This document shows positions 8,733-17,026 of a DNA stretch of 64,000 nt, one piece after another (within the stretch, counting starts at the first letter, position 1; each line of letters begins with the position of its first letter). This stretch comes from Paracoccus pantotrophus (lineage in GTDB: Bacteria; Pseudomonadota; Alphaproteobacteria; Rhodobacterales; Rhodobacteraceae). The stretch is from assembly GCF_008824185.1 (NCBI RefSeq), contig NZ_CP044426.1:2184279-2248278 (forward strand), written 5' to 3'. The notes beneath the pieces are model-generated. The model was not told the origin of the DNA and ran no database searches. It saw only the letters and a list, made by a program, of their open reading frames with translations. The position numbers and the translations under genes are program-made.

Positions 8733-10781
8733 ATGATTGTCGGCACGGCGGGGCATATCGACCATGGCAAGACCGCGCTGGTCCGGGCGCTGACCGGCAT
8801 CGAGACTGACCGGCTGGCCGAGGAACAGGCCCGCGGCATCACCATCGAGTTGGGCTTCGCCTATGCCGACCTGGGCGGCGGTGCCGTCACCGGCTTTGTC
8901 GATGTACCGGGGCACGAGAAATTCGTCCACACCATGCTGGCCGGGGCCGGCGGCATCGACCTGGCGCTGCTGGTCGTCGCCGCCGATGACGGCATCATGC
9001 CGCAGACGCGCGAGCATCTGGCGATCCTCGACCTGCTGGGCATCGCCGACGGCATGGTCGCGCTGACCAAATCCGACCTTGCGCCCCCCGACCGCATCGC
9101 CGCCCTGACTGCCCAGATCGCGGACCTGCTGGCCCCGACCGGGCTGGCCGGGGCGCCGGTCTTTCCTGTCTCGTCCCTGACCGGGGCGGGCATCGACGCC
9201 CTGCGCGCCGCGCTGGTGCAGGCCGAGGCGCAGACCGCCGCCCGCGCCGCCGAGGCGCGCTTTCGCATGGCCATCGACCGCAGCTTCACCCTGGCCGGAA
9301 CGGGCACCGTCGTCACCGGCACGGTGCTGTCGGGCCGGGTCGCGCCGGGCGACCAGATCCTTCTCAGCCCCTCGGGGCTGCCGGCCCGCGTGCGGGGCAT
9401 TCACGCCCAGAACCGCAAGGCCGAAACCGGCCTTGCCGGCCAGCGTTGCGCCCTGAACCTAGCCGGCGAGGGGGTGACGCGCGAGGCGATCCATCGCGGC
9501 GACGTGGCGCTGGACCCCGTGCTGCACGCACCGACCCGGCGCATCGACGTGATGCTGCGCGTGCTGGGGACCGAGCCCAAGCCGCTGGCCACCTGGTTTC
9601 CCGCCCGCCTGCATCTGGGCGCGGCGGAAACCGGCGCCCGCATCGTGCCGCTGCAAGGGCCGCTGGCTCCGGGCGAGGAAGGGCTGGCGCAGCTCGTCCT
9701 CGACCGCCCCCTGGCCGCGACCCTGGGCGAGCACTTCATCCTGCGCGACGTCTCGGCCCGGCGCACCATCGGCGGAGGCCGGCTGATCGACCTGCGCGCC
9801 CCCGCCCGCCACCGCAGCCGGCCCGAGCGGCTGGCCGTGCTGCGCGCCATGGCCCTGCCCGACCCGACCGAGGCGCTGTCGGCGCTGGCCGGGCTGGCGC
9901 TGGTCGATCTCGGTGCCTTTGCCCGCGACCGCGCGCTGGCCCCGGCCCAGCTTGACCGCGCCATCGCGGCTTCGGACATCGCCATCGTCCCCGGCACGCG
10001 GCAGGCGCTCAGCCCCGCCCGGCTTCAGGCGCTGCGCCAGCAGATGCAGGCGGAACTCGCCGCCTTTCACGCCGAGAATGCCGATCTTCAGGGGCTGGGC
10101 CGGGAAAAGCTGCGGCTGATGCTGGACCCGCGCCTGCCCAAGCCCGATTTCGCCACCTTCCTGCGCACCGAGGCGGCGGCAGGGCGCATCGCGCTGGACG
10201 GCGCCTTCATCCGCCTGCCCGGCCACCTGCCCCGGCTTGCGCCCGAGGACGAGGCGCTGCTGGAGCGCATCCTGCCCCGGCTTTCGGGCGAGGAACGCTT
10301 TCGTCCGCCCCGCGTGCGCGACTTCGCCCATGCCTTCGACGCCGAGGAACCCGAGGTCCGCCGCATCCTGCGTATGGCTGCCCGCCAGGGCCGCATCGAC
10401 CAGATCGCGCATGACCATTTCTTTGCCCGCGCCACCACCATCGAGATGGTCGGCATCATCCGCGACCTTGGCGCCGCCAGCCCAGACGGCTGGTTCACCG
10501 CCCCGGATTTCCGCGACCGGGTGCAGAACGGCCGCAAGGTGGCGATCCAGATCCTTGACTTCTTCGACCGGCTCGGTCTGACCTTGCGTCGGAGCGATCT
10601 TCGTCGCATCAACCCGCACCGGATCGACCTGTTCACGCCGGACAGGCCGGACGAGCGGGAACAGGGAAGAGAAGCGTCCCCGGTGGGGCGGCCGGACTTC
10701 AAATCCGGTTGGGGCAGTGAGCCTGTCTCGGGTGGGTTCGACTCCCACTCTCTTCCGCCAGATGCGACGAAAGGACGGTAA
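8733..10781 (+). CDS. selB: Selenocysteine-specific translation elongation factor SelB, open frame running through selC
   Basis: GTPase that brings Sec-tRNA to a UGA with a SECIS. The G domain is at the N-terminus: GHIDHGKT (7-14), RGITIELG (35-42), DVPGHE (57-62) and TKSD (112-115). EF-Tu-like domains follow, then C-terminal winged helices that bind the SECIS. The open frame is 682 aa against 614 in E. coli. The conserved part ends near residue 635. Residues 645-676 are encoded exactly by the tRNA-Sec gene and six more codons lead to TAA, which overlaps the next ATG. No stop precedes the tRNA in this frame. The true functional C-terminus is uncertain. The ATG has only a weak ribosome site, 20 bp after fdhE. 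Confidence 0.9.
   Translation: MIVGTAGHIDHGKTALVRALTGIETDRLAEEQARGITIELGFAYADLGGGAVTGFVDVPGHEKFVHTMLAGAGGIDLALLVVAADDGIMPQTREHLAILDLLGIADGMVALTKSDLAPPDRIAALTAQIADLLAPTGLAGAPVFPVSSLTGAGIDALRAALVQAEAQTAARAAEARFRMAIDRSFTLAGTGTVVTGTVLSGRVAPGDQILLSPSGLPARVRGIHAQNRKAETGLAGQRCALNLAGEGVTREAIHRGDVALDPVLHAPTRRIDVMLRVLGTEPKPLATWFPARLHLGAAETGARIVPLQGPLAPGEEGLAQLVLDRPLAATLGEHFILRDVSARRTIGGGRLIDLRAPARHRSRPERLAVLRAMALPDPTEALSALAGLALVDLGAFARDRALAPAQLDRAIAASDIAIVPGTRQALSPARLQALRQQMQAELAAFHAENADLQGLGREKLRLMLDPRLPKPDFATFLRTEAAAGRIALDGAFIRLPGHLPRLAPEDEALLERILPRLSGEERFRPPRVRDFAHAFDAEEPEVRRILRMAARQGRIDQIAHDHFFARATTIEMVGIIRDLGAASPDGWFTAPDFRDRVQNGRKVAIQILDFFDRLGLTLRRSDLRRINPHRIDLFTPDRPDEREQGREASPVGRPDFKSGWGSEPVSGGFDSHSLPPDATKGR
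10665..10760 (+). tRNA. selC: tRNA-Sec (UCA anticodon)
   Basis: A 96-nt gene closely resembling E. coli selC. It has an 8-bp acceptor stem (10665-10672 with 10749-10756), discriminator G at 10757 and an encoded CCA at 10758-10760. The anticodon stem (10692-10696 with 10704-10708) closes a CTTCAAA loop with anticodon TCA at 10699-10701. A long variable arm and a GGTTCGACTCC T-arm are present. It lies wholly inside the 3' part of the selB frame on the same strand, so it probably must be cut out of the selB transcript unless it has its own promoter. Confidence 0.97.
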
Positions 10782-11836
10782 TGGACAGCACGACGCTTGG
10801 CAGCAGCGGGGTTCGGGTCAGCGCGGTCTGCCTGGGCACCATGACCTTCGGCAACCAGACCGGCGCGGCCGATGCCCATGCGCAGATGGACCGCGCCTTG
10901 GCCGCCGGCATCACCTTCATCGACACGGCCGAGCTTTACCCGGTGAACCCGGTGCGGCGCGAGACCGTGGGCCGGACCGAGGAAATCGTCGGCGACTGGC
11001 TGTCCGCGCGCGGCACCCGCGACCGGGTGCAGATCGCCACCAAGGCCGCCGGCCCCGGCGACAAGGTGCGGGCCGAGGGCTTCGACGGCGCCATCCTGCG
11101 CCGCACCATCGACGCTTCGCTCCGGCGGCTGAAAACCGACTATATCGACCTCTACCAGCTGCATTGGCCGGTGCGCGGCAGCTATGCCTTCCGCCAGAAC
11201 TGGCGCTACGACCCTTCGAAACAGGACCGTGCGGCGACGCTCGCGCATATGCAGGACGTGCTGGGCGCCCTGGATGAGGCGGTGCGCGCCGGCAAGGTCC
11301 GCGCCATCGGCCTGTCGAACGAATCGGCCTGGGGCACGGCGCGCTGGATCGACACGGCCGAACGCATGGGCGCGCCGCGCATGGCCAGCATCCAGAACGA
11401 ATATTCCCTGCTCTACCGCGCCTTCGACACCGACCTGGCGGAACTGGCGGTGAACGAAGGGGTGACGCTCTTGGCCTATTCGCCGCTGGCGGCGGGGCTG
11501 CTGACCGGGAAATACCGCAACGGGGCCGAGCCCGCCGGCAGCCGCGCGGCAGCCGACCGGGCCAGCGGCGGGCCGGGCAACCTGGGCGGGCGGCGCACCG
11601 CCCGCGCCGATGCCGCGGTCGCCGCCTGGCATGGGCTCGCGGCCGAGCTGGGGCTGGACCCGATCCACATGGCCATCGCCTTCACCCGCCAGCGGCCGTT
11701 CCATGCGATCCCGATCATCGGCGCCACCGATCTTGCGCAGCTCGACCACCTGCTGCCCGGGCTGGACCTGCGGCTGTCCGACGAGGCGCTCAAGCGCATC
11801 GACCAGCTGCACTGCAGCCACCCGCTGCCCTACTGA
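10781..11836 (+). CDS. Aldo/keto reductase (Tas-like)
   Basis: NADPH-dependent oxidoreductase of 351 aa, probably a TIM barrel. Family residues are visible: Asp and Tyr in FIDTAELYP, Lys in IATKAAGPG and His in LYQLHWP, giving the D-Y-K-H tetrad. AIGLSNE and PIIGATDLAQL near the C-terminus are cofactor-binding segments. The overall pattern resembles E. coli Tas. The ATG overlaps the selB frame's stop (TAATG), so it is the last gene of the fdh-sel transcript by position. No functional link to formate metabolism is evident, and the substrate is unknown. Confidence 0.85.
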   Translation: MDSTTLGSSGVRVSAVCLGTMTFGNQTGAADAHAQMDRALAAGITFIDTAELYPVNPVRRETVGRTEEIVGDWLSARGTRDRVQIATKAAGPGDKVRAEGFDGAILRRTIDASLRRLKTDYIDLYQLHWPVRGSYAFRQNWRYDPSKQDRAATLAHMQDVLGALDEAVRAGKVRAIGLSNESAWGTARWIDTAERMGAPRMASIQNEYSLLYRAFDTDLAELAVNEGVTLLAYSPLAAGLLTGKYRNGAEPAGSRAAADRASGGPGNLGGRRTARADAAVAAWHGLAAELGLDPIHMAIAFTRQRPFHAIPIIGATDLAQLDHLLPGLDLRLSDEALKRIDQLHCSHPLPY

Positions 11837-11879
11837 GACGCCCTCGCGACGCCACGGCAGGGTTGGCAGCATGGTGCGG

Positions 11880-11898
11880 CGCGGGCAATCTGCCCGCG
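11880..11898 (+). other. Perfect hairpin between the reductase and nitronate monooxygenase genes
   Basis: An 8-bp perfect stem (CGCGGGCA at 11880-11887, TGCCCGCG at 11891-11898) closes a three-base loop. No T-run follows, and the hairpin ends 22 bases before the next start codon. It could be a weak terminator or a leader structure. Confidence 0.4.
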
Positions 11899-11920
11899 TC
11901 ACCCGAGCCCGAGGAACCCC

Positions 11921-12886
11921 ATGCTGCCCCCGATCCTGTCGCATCTGCGCATCCCCGTCGTCGCCTCGCCCATGTTCATCGTCTCGGGGCCCGAACTGGT
12001 GATCGCGCAATGCAAGGCCGGGATCGTCGGCAGCTTCCCGGCGCTCAACGCCCGCGAAAAGGACGGCGAGGCCCCGCTGCTCGACGCCTGGCTGACCCGG
12101 ATCCAAGAGGAACTGGACCGCCACAACCAGGCCAATCCCGACCATCCCGCGGCGCCCTTCGCGGTGAACCAGATCGTGCATCGCTCGAATGCACGCCTCC
12201 AGCGCGATATCGAGATCTGCCACAAGCATCGCGTGCCGATCTGGATCACCAGCCTGGGCGCCCGCCCCGAGGTGAACGCGGCCGCGCATGATTGCGGCGG
12301 CATCGCGCTGCATGACGTCATCAACAACCGCTTCGCCCGCAAGGCCATCGAAAAGGGCGCCGACGGGCTCATCGCCGTGGCGGCGGGTGCCGGCGGCCAT
12401 GCCGGGCCGCAATCGCCCTTTGCGCTGGTGCAGGAGATCCGCGAATGGTTCGACGGCCCGCTGCTGCTGTCGGGCGCCATCGCCACCGGCCGCGCGGTGC
12501 TGGCGGCGCAGGCCATGGGTGCGGACCTGGCCTATGTCGGCAGCCCCTTCATCGCCACCGAGGAAGCCAATGCCCAGCCCGAATACAAGCGCATGATCGT
12601 GGATTGCGGGGCCGAGGACGTCGTCACCTCCTCGCTCTTTACCGGGGTGTCGGGGAATTACCTCGCGCCCTCGATCCGCGCCGCCGGGCTCGACCCGGCC
12701 AGGCTGGAGCGTGGCGATGTGTCGGACATGAACTTCGCCGAGGCCTCGTCGCGGCCCAAGGCCTGGAGCCAGGTCTGGGGCTCGGGCCAGGGCATCGGCG
12801 CGGTGCGTGAAATCCTCCCCGCCGCCCGGCTGATCGACCGCCTGGCCCGCGAACATGCCGAGGCCCGCGCCGCCCTCTGCGCCTGA
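11921..12886 (+). CDS. Nitronate monooxygenase family protein (FMN, 2-nitropropane dioxygenase-like)
   Basis: Protein of 321 aa with the TIM-barrel fold of FMN-dependent nitronate monooxygenases, which oxidise alkyl nitronates such as propionate-3-nitronate. Diagnostic segments are the N-terminal PVVASPMF, the GAGGHAG phosphate-binding loop and the later LSGAIATGRA and GADLAYVGSPF segments of the FMN site. GAGGAA precedes the ATG. It lies 84 bp downstream of the aldo/keto reductase and converges on phyR. The physiological substrate is unknown; related proteins also act as enoyl reductases. Confidence 0.85.
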   Translation: MLPPILSHLRIPVVASPMFIVSGPELVIAQCKAGIVGSFPALNAREKDGEAPLLDAWLTRIQEELDRHNQANPDHPAAPFAVNQIVHRSNARLQRDIEICHKHRVPIWITSLGARPEVNAAAHDCGGIALHDVINNRFARKAIEKGADGLIAVAAGAGGHAGPQSPFALVQEIREWFDGPLLLSGAIATGRAVLAAQAMGADLAYVGSPFIATEEANAQPEYKRMIVDCGAEDVVTSSLFTGVSGNYLAPSIRAAGLDPARLERGDVSDMNFAEASSRPKAWSQVWGSGQGIGAVREILPAARLIDRLAREHAEARAALCA

Positions 12887-12894
12887 CCCCCGGC

Positions 12895-12917
12895 TTCTTC
12901 GTTCCCCAAATACCCAT
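12895..12917 (-). repeat. Partial copy of dispersed GC-rich repeat
   Basis: On the minus strand these bases (GGGTATTTGGGGAACG and a following GAAG) match the right-hand part of the fuller copy at 41397-41451, with few differences. The hairpin half of the repeat is missing. The copy lies between two convergent genes. Confidence 0.5.
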
Positions 12918-13007
12918 GCAACGGCGCGGCGGGGCGCCAGGGTCCGCGCCTTTCACCGTTTCCCAAACACTCCTTTCCAGCGCGCCACCCGGCGCGGCGG
13001 CGGTGCG

Positions 13008-13811
13008 TCAGGACACCGCCAGCCCCTCGGTCGAGGCAAAGAACATCGCCTGGCTGACCGCCGAGCGCACCTGCTCCTCGGAATAGGGCTTGGAAATCAG
13101 GAAGGCCGGTTCCGGCCGGTCGCCGGTCAGCAGCCGCTCGGGGAAGGCGGTGATGAAGATCACCGGGATGTCGCCCATGCTGGCAAGAAGCTCGTTCACC
13201 GCCTCGATCCCGGACGAGCCGTCGGCCAGCTGGATGTCGGCCAGGATCAGGTCCGGACGGCTTTGATGCGCCAGGTCGACGGCGGCGGCATGGGTGCGGG
13301 CGATGCCGGTGACCTCGTGGCCCATGGCCTGCACGATGCCCTTCAGGTCCATGGCGATGATGGTCTCGTCCTCGATCACCATGACCTTGCCGGTCAGCGC
13401 CTGCCCCATCTCGTTCAGCGCGATCTGCACCAGCTCCTCGGCCTCGGCCTGCGGGCATTGCATGACCTGCGCGATCTGGTCGTAGCGCAATTCCTCGATG
13501 GTGCGCAAAAGCAGCGCCTCGCGCGAATTGGGCGTCAGGCCGCGCATATGCGCCTGGGCACGGGCCTCGCGCGGGCTCTGCGCCCCCAGCTCGACCGGCT
13601 GGCCCGAGCTTTGCCAGATGGCGTGGAAGGTGCGGAACAGCCCGAGGCGGGTGTCCTCGCCATCCATCAGGCTGCGATCGGTCAGGATCGCCTCCAGCGT
13701 GGCGGCGGCGTAATTGTCGCCGGCGGTCTGGCTGCCGGTCAGCGCGCGCGCATAGCGACGCAGATAGGGCAGTTCCCGGCTGATGGACTGGGCAAGATCC
13801 GCTGCGGTCAT
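13008..13811 (-). CDS. phyR: General stress response regulator PhyR (sigma-like plus receiver domain)
   Basis: Anti-anti-sigma regulator of 266 aa, the usual PhyR length. Residues about 1-130 form a sigma-factor-like domain that mimics EcfG. Residues about 142-262 are a receiver domain with D148 and D149 and the likely phosphoacceptor D192 (LADIQ). When phosphorylated it binds NepR and frees EcfG. The start at 13811 was chosen because it begins the conserved domain and has GAGG just upstream. A longer frame starting at 13880 would run into the divergent promoter. It is divergent from nepR-ecfG, the classic alphaproteobacterial arrangement. Confidence 0.93.
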   Translation of the reverse strand: MTAADLAQSISRELPYLRRYARALTGSQTAGDNYAAATLEAILTDRSLMDGEDTRLGLFRTFHAIWQSSGQPVELGAQSPREARAQAHMRGLTPNSREALLLRTIEELRYDQIAQVMQCPQAEAEELVQIALNEMGQALTGKVMVIEDETIIAMDLKGIVQAMGHEVTGIARTHAAAVDLAHQSRPDLILADIQLADGSSGIEAVNELLASMGDIPVIFITAFPERLLTGDRPEPAFLISKPYSEEQVRSAVSQAMFFASTEGLAVS

Positions 13812-13839
13812 GGCTACCTCGAAAAATGCGTCGTGTGTC

Positions 13840-13865
13840 GGAACCTGATCGGATAGGTAACGGTT
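13840..13865 (+). promoter_or_regulatory. EcfG-type promoter of nepR-ecfG
   Basis: GGAAC at 13840-13844, 16 bases, then CGGTT at 13861-13865. The EcfG consensus is GGAAC-N16/17-CGTT, so the -10 differs by one base. It lies about 40 bp upstream of the nepR start, which fits autoregulation of the sigma factor operon. Confidence 0.6.
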
Positions 13866-13904
13866 GGGCAAGGTGCGCACAAGATTACCGGGAATAACTA
13901 AAAA

Positions 13905-14051
13905 ATGAATACCAGGCGTGAGGAACGCAGGCGAGCAGCCATAGAAAAGCAGATCGACGAGAATCTGCGCCGCGTCTATGAGCAGGATGCGACCCAGCAG
14001 ATCCCCGACAGGTTCCTGCAGTTGCTCGACAAATTGCGCGAGCAGGAGTGA
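13905..14051 (+). CDS. nepR: Anti-sigma factor NepR
   Basis: A 48-codon gene easily missed by gene callers. The protein holds EKQIDENLRRVYEQ followed by PDRFLQLLDKLREQE, the two helices typical of NepR. NepR sequesters EcfG in the cytoplasm until phosphorylated PhyR binds NepR. It sits between divergent phyR and ecfG, with its TGA six bases before the ecfG ATG. At 48 residues it is at the short end of the family; the N-terminal tail is brief and rich in Arg/Glu. Confidence 0.92.
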   Translation: MNTRREERRRAAIEKQIDENLRRVYEQDATQQIPDRFLQLLDKLREQE

Positions 14052-14056
14052 ACCGG

Positions 14057-14650
14057 ATGACCGATCGGAAACCGGCGCGGACGGCCCGCCCCCAGGACCA
14101 CGGCGATCCGCGGGACGAACTGGTCGATCACCTGCCGGCGCTGCGCGCCTTCGCTTTGTCGCTCACGCGCGAGGGGGCCTCGGCCGACGATCTGGTGCAG
14201 GACACCATCGTCAAGGCCTGGACCCATATCGACAAGTTCCAGCCCGGCACCAACCTGCGCGCCTGGCTGTTCACCATCCTGCGCAACACCTTCTATTCCG
14301 CCCGCCGCAAGACCCGGCGCGAGATCAGCGATACCGACGGTCTCCACGCCGCCCGCCAGGCCGCGCGGCCGGAACATGACGGCCGGCTGGCGCTGAACGA
14401 TTTCCGCACCGCCTTCGAGCAATTGCCCGACGAGCAGCGCGAGGCGCTGATCCTTGTCGGCGCTTCGGGCTTTTCCTATGAGGAAGCGGCGGCGATGACC
14501 GGTGTTGCCGTGGGCACCGTCAAGTCGCGTGCCAATCGCGGCCGGCGCAAGCTGGCCGAGCTTCTGCACCTGGAAGAGGGCGAGGAACTGGAGATGACCG
14601 ACCGTGCCACGCTGGCGGTGATGGCGCAGAACACCCCGATCCTGCGCTGA
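14057..14650 (+). CDS. ecfG: General stress response ECF sigma factor EcfG
   Basis: Sigma factor of 197 aa. Region 2 is DDLVQDTIVKAWTHIDKFQPGTNLRAWL in part (about residues 42-70), with LFTILRNTFYSARRK after it. Region 4 has DEQREALILV and a helix-turn-helix at FSYEEAAAMTGVAVGTVKSR. This matches the EcfG (ECF15) group that directs transcription from GGAAC / CGTT promoters. AGGAG, nine bases upstream of the ATG, overlaps the end of nepR. A GTG at 14048 in frame is a possible earlier start. It is co-transcribed with nepR and probably with the kinase gene downstream. Confidence 0.95.
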   Translation: MTDRKPARTARPQDHGDPRDELVDHLPALRAFALSLTREGASADDLVQDTIVKAWTHIDKFQPGTNLRAWLFTILRNTFYSARRKTRREISDTDGLHAARQAARPEHDGRLALNDFRTAFEQLPDEQREALILVGASGFSYEEAAAMTGVAVGTVKSRANRGRRKLAELLHLEEGEELEMTDRATLAVMAQNTPILR

Positions 14651-14659
14651 GATGGCGTC

Positions 14660-16441
14660 GTGCTGCGGCGCATCCTGGACAGGCTGGAATTCACCAAGGG
14701 CCTCGGCTTTCGGCTGGGTGGCCTGTTGTCGGTGGCGATCCTGCCCATCGGGCTGATCTCGGTCATCCAGACGCTGCACCTGTCGCGCGAATACCAGCGA
14801 TCCTCGGAAATCGCGCTGCTGGGCCGCACCGCCACCGCCGCTGCCGGGGAAAGGGCGCTGTTGCAAAGTGCGCTCGGCACCGCCGATGCGCTGGGCCCGG
14901 CGGTGCTGGAGACCATGGACCGGCCGCAGGCCTGTTCCGACATCATGCGCGGGCTGGTGCAGCGCACGGTGAACTTCGTCTATGCCGGCTTCACCCGGCT
15001 GGACGGGGTGACGGAATGCTCCTCGGTGCGCGGCGTGCACGACCTTTCCGGCGAATCCGCCTTTCGCCAGTTCAGCGAAAGCCCCGGCACGCTGGTCACG
15101 ACCAGCGAGGACGGGCCGGTCACCGGCAAGTCGGTGGTGGTGGTGATCCAGCCGCTTTACCGCGGGGTCGAGTTGCTGGGCTTCATCGCCGTCTCGATGT
15201 CGCATGACCTGCTGCGCTCGACCCATGTCTCGGGCCTGGGGACCGAGGGCGCGCGCATCCTGACCTTCAACAACCAGGGCGAGGTGATCTCCTCGGACCG
15301 CGAGGGCGCCGGCGACATCACCGAGGTGCTGCCGCGCGGCAAGTCGCTGCCCTCGCTCCTGTCGCGCAGCGAGACCACCTTCCGCGACATTTCCAACTCG
15401 GGCGAGCGGCGGGTGTTCAGCGTCGTGCCGGTGGTGCCGGGCCTGGTCTATGCGCTGGGGTCGTGGAACCGCGCCGAATCCGGCATCACCGGCATCGACA
15501 TCACCCGGCGCACGGCGCTGATCCTGCCGCTGATCCTGTGGGCCGCCTCGCTGGCCGTGGCCTATTTCGCCGTCTATCGCCTGGTGCTGCGCCATATCCG
15601 CGAATTGCGCAGCCAGATGCGTCGCTTTGCCATCGGCGACCGTTCCGCGCCCCCGCCGGTGCTGGCCGACGCGCCGGCCGAGATTGAGGACATGAGCCAG
15701 ACCTTCCACAACATGGCCCGCATCCTGATCCGCGACGAAGAGGCGATGGAGGCCGCGGTCAACGAAAAGACCGTGCTGTTGAAAGAGGTGCATCACCGGG
15801 TCAAGAACAACCTGCAATTGATCGCCTCGATCATCAACATGCAGATCCGGGTGATCGAGCATGACGATGCGCGCCGCGTGCTGCGCTCGGTCCAGGACCG
15901 GGTGGCGTCGCTGGCGACGATCTATCGCAACCTCTACCAGGCCGAGCATCTGGATTCGGTCCAGGCCGATCGGCTGATCCGCGACATCATCAACCAGATG
16001 ACCAATGCCTCGGTCGGCCCCGGCACCGGGCTGCGCATCGACACCCGGCTGGAGCCGCTGGTGCTGATGCCCGACCAGGCGGTACCGCTGAGCCTGCTGG
16101 CGACCGAGGCCTTCACCAATGCGCTGAAATATTCCGGCGTTTCCAACCCCGAGGCCGAGCCCTGGGTGCGGGTCTCGCTGCGGGCGGACGGGCCGGGCCA
16201 TGCGGTGCTGGAGGTCGAGAACTCGATCGGCGCCAGCAGCCTGGCCGAGGGCACCGGCCTTGGCAGCCAGCTGATCGAGGCCTTCGCCACCCAGCTGGAA
16301 GGCGAGGCCGAGCAGGAGACGGGCGACGGCCGGTTCCTGCTGCGGCTGCGCTTCCGGGTCGAGAACCTGCACAAGCGCGATGGCGCCGAGATGCCGCAGG
16401 TGGTGCTGACCTCGGCCGCCCGGCCGGGGTCGCGGCACTAG
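14660..16441 (+). CDS. Membrane sensor histidine kinase, HisKA_2 family (probable PhyR kinase)
   Basis: Protein of 593 aa starting at GTG, ten bases after ecfG. A first membrane helix (about residues 14-36) and a second near 280-302 flank a periplasmic sensor domain. A HAMP-like segment follows. The HisKA_2 dimerisation motif is EVHHRVKNNLQL, with His as phosphate acceptor. A C-terminal ATPase domain follows, with TEAFTNALKYS as N-box and GTGLGSQLI as G-box. HisKA_2/HWE kinases are the usual phosphodonors of PhyR, and its place directly after ecfG supports that role. The signal sensed is unknown. Confidence 0.88.
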   Translation: MLRRILDRLEFTKGLGFRLGGLLSVAILPIGLISVIQTLHLSREYQRSSEIALLGRTATAAAGERALLQSALGTADALGPAVLETMDRPQACSDIMRGLVQRTVNFVYAGFTRLDGVTECSSVRGVHDLSGESAFRQFSESPGTLVTTSEDGPVTGKSVVVVIQPLYRGVELLGFIAVSMSHDLLRSTHVSGLGTEGARILTFNNQGEVISSDREGAGDITEVLPRGKSLPSLLSRSETTFRDISNSGERRVFSVVPVVPGLVYALGSWNRAESGITGIDITRRTALILPLILWAASLAVAYFAVYRLVLRHIRELRSQMRRFAIGDRSAPPPVLADAPAEIEDMSQTFHNMARILIRDEEAMEAAVNEKTVLLKEVHHRVKNNLQLIASIINMQIRVIEHDDARRVLRSVQDRVASLATIYRNLYQAEHLDSVQADRLIRDIINQMTNASVGPGTGLRIDTRLEPLVLMPDQAVPLSLLATEAFTNALKYSGVSNPEAEPWVRVSLRADGPGHAVLEVENSIGASSLAEGTGLGSQLIEAFATQLEGEAEQETGDGRFLLRLRFRVENLHKRDGAEMPQVVLTSAARPGSRH

Positions 16442-16598
16442 CTAGGCAAGGGGTCTGTGGCGATTCCTGCCCGGCCAGGGCAGCATCGCGGTCTTCCTGA
16501 CCGGGCGCCGCTTTGGATGGTCGTCCGGCGCTGGCTGATGGGAACGGTTCTGGCGGGGCTTGCGCTGCGGATGATGGGCGAAACCTGCCGCTGCCCCC

Positions 16599-16991
16599 TT
16601 ATTCCTCGAAGCGGCCCGTGGCGACCCGGTCCCGCTCGTATCGCCTTGCAAGCGGAAACGGCGGCAACCAGGATTCGCGGCGGATGGTCCATAGCTCATA
16701 GGTCGGCGCCAGCTGATTCGGGGCATCGAGCGAGCCCAGATTCACCTCGATCTCATCCGCGCTGCGCGCAAGGACGGACGAGCCGCAGCGGGGGCAGAAG
16801 AGCCGCCCGGCGTAATCGCGGGTTTCGCCCTCGATCGTCACCGCGTCGCGGGGAAACACTGCCGAGGCGTGAAACAGCGCCCCGTGATGCTTGCGGCAGT
16901 CGAGACAATGGCACAGGCCGACCCGCCAGGGGCGCCCGGATGCAACGATTCGAACCTTGCCGCACAGGCAACCACCGGTGAATCGCTCCAT
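16599..16991 (-). CDS. GFA family zinc-binding protein (first of two)
   Basis: Protein of 130 aa with the GFA/CENP-V fold. Zinc ligands are visible in GGCLCGKV, CHCLDCRKHHG and FCPRCGSS. The family was named for glutathione-dependent formaldehyde activation, but that activity is disputed for most members. A second member is at 24451-24846. It converges with the histidine kinase gene, with about 157 bp between them in which nothing convincing was seen. The specific role is unknown. Confidence 0.85.
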   Translation of the reverse strand: MERFTGGCLCGKVRIVASGRPWRVGLCHCLDCRKHHGALFHASAVFPRDAVTIEGETRDYAGRLFCPRCGSSVLARSADEIEVNLGSLDAPNQLAPTYELWTIRRESWLPPFPLARRYERDRVATGRFEE

Positions 16992-17026
16992 GCTGCGTCT
17001 CCTTCAAGTTCGAGCGGGCAAGCCGT

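Noticed and set aside
16541..16566. GGAAC at 16541 as an EcfG promoter
   Set aside because: No CGTT-like -10 follows at 16 or 17 bases, and no plus-strand gene lies downstream.
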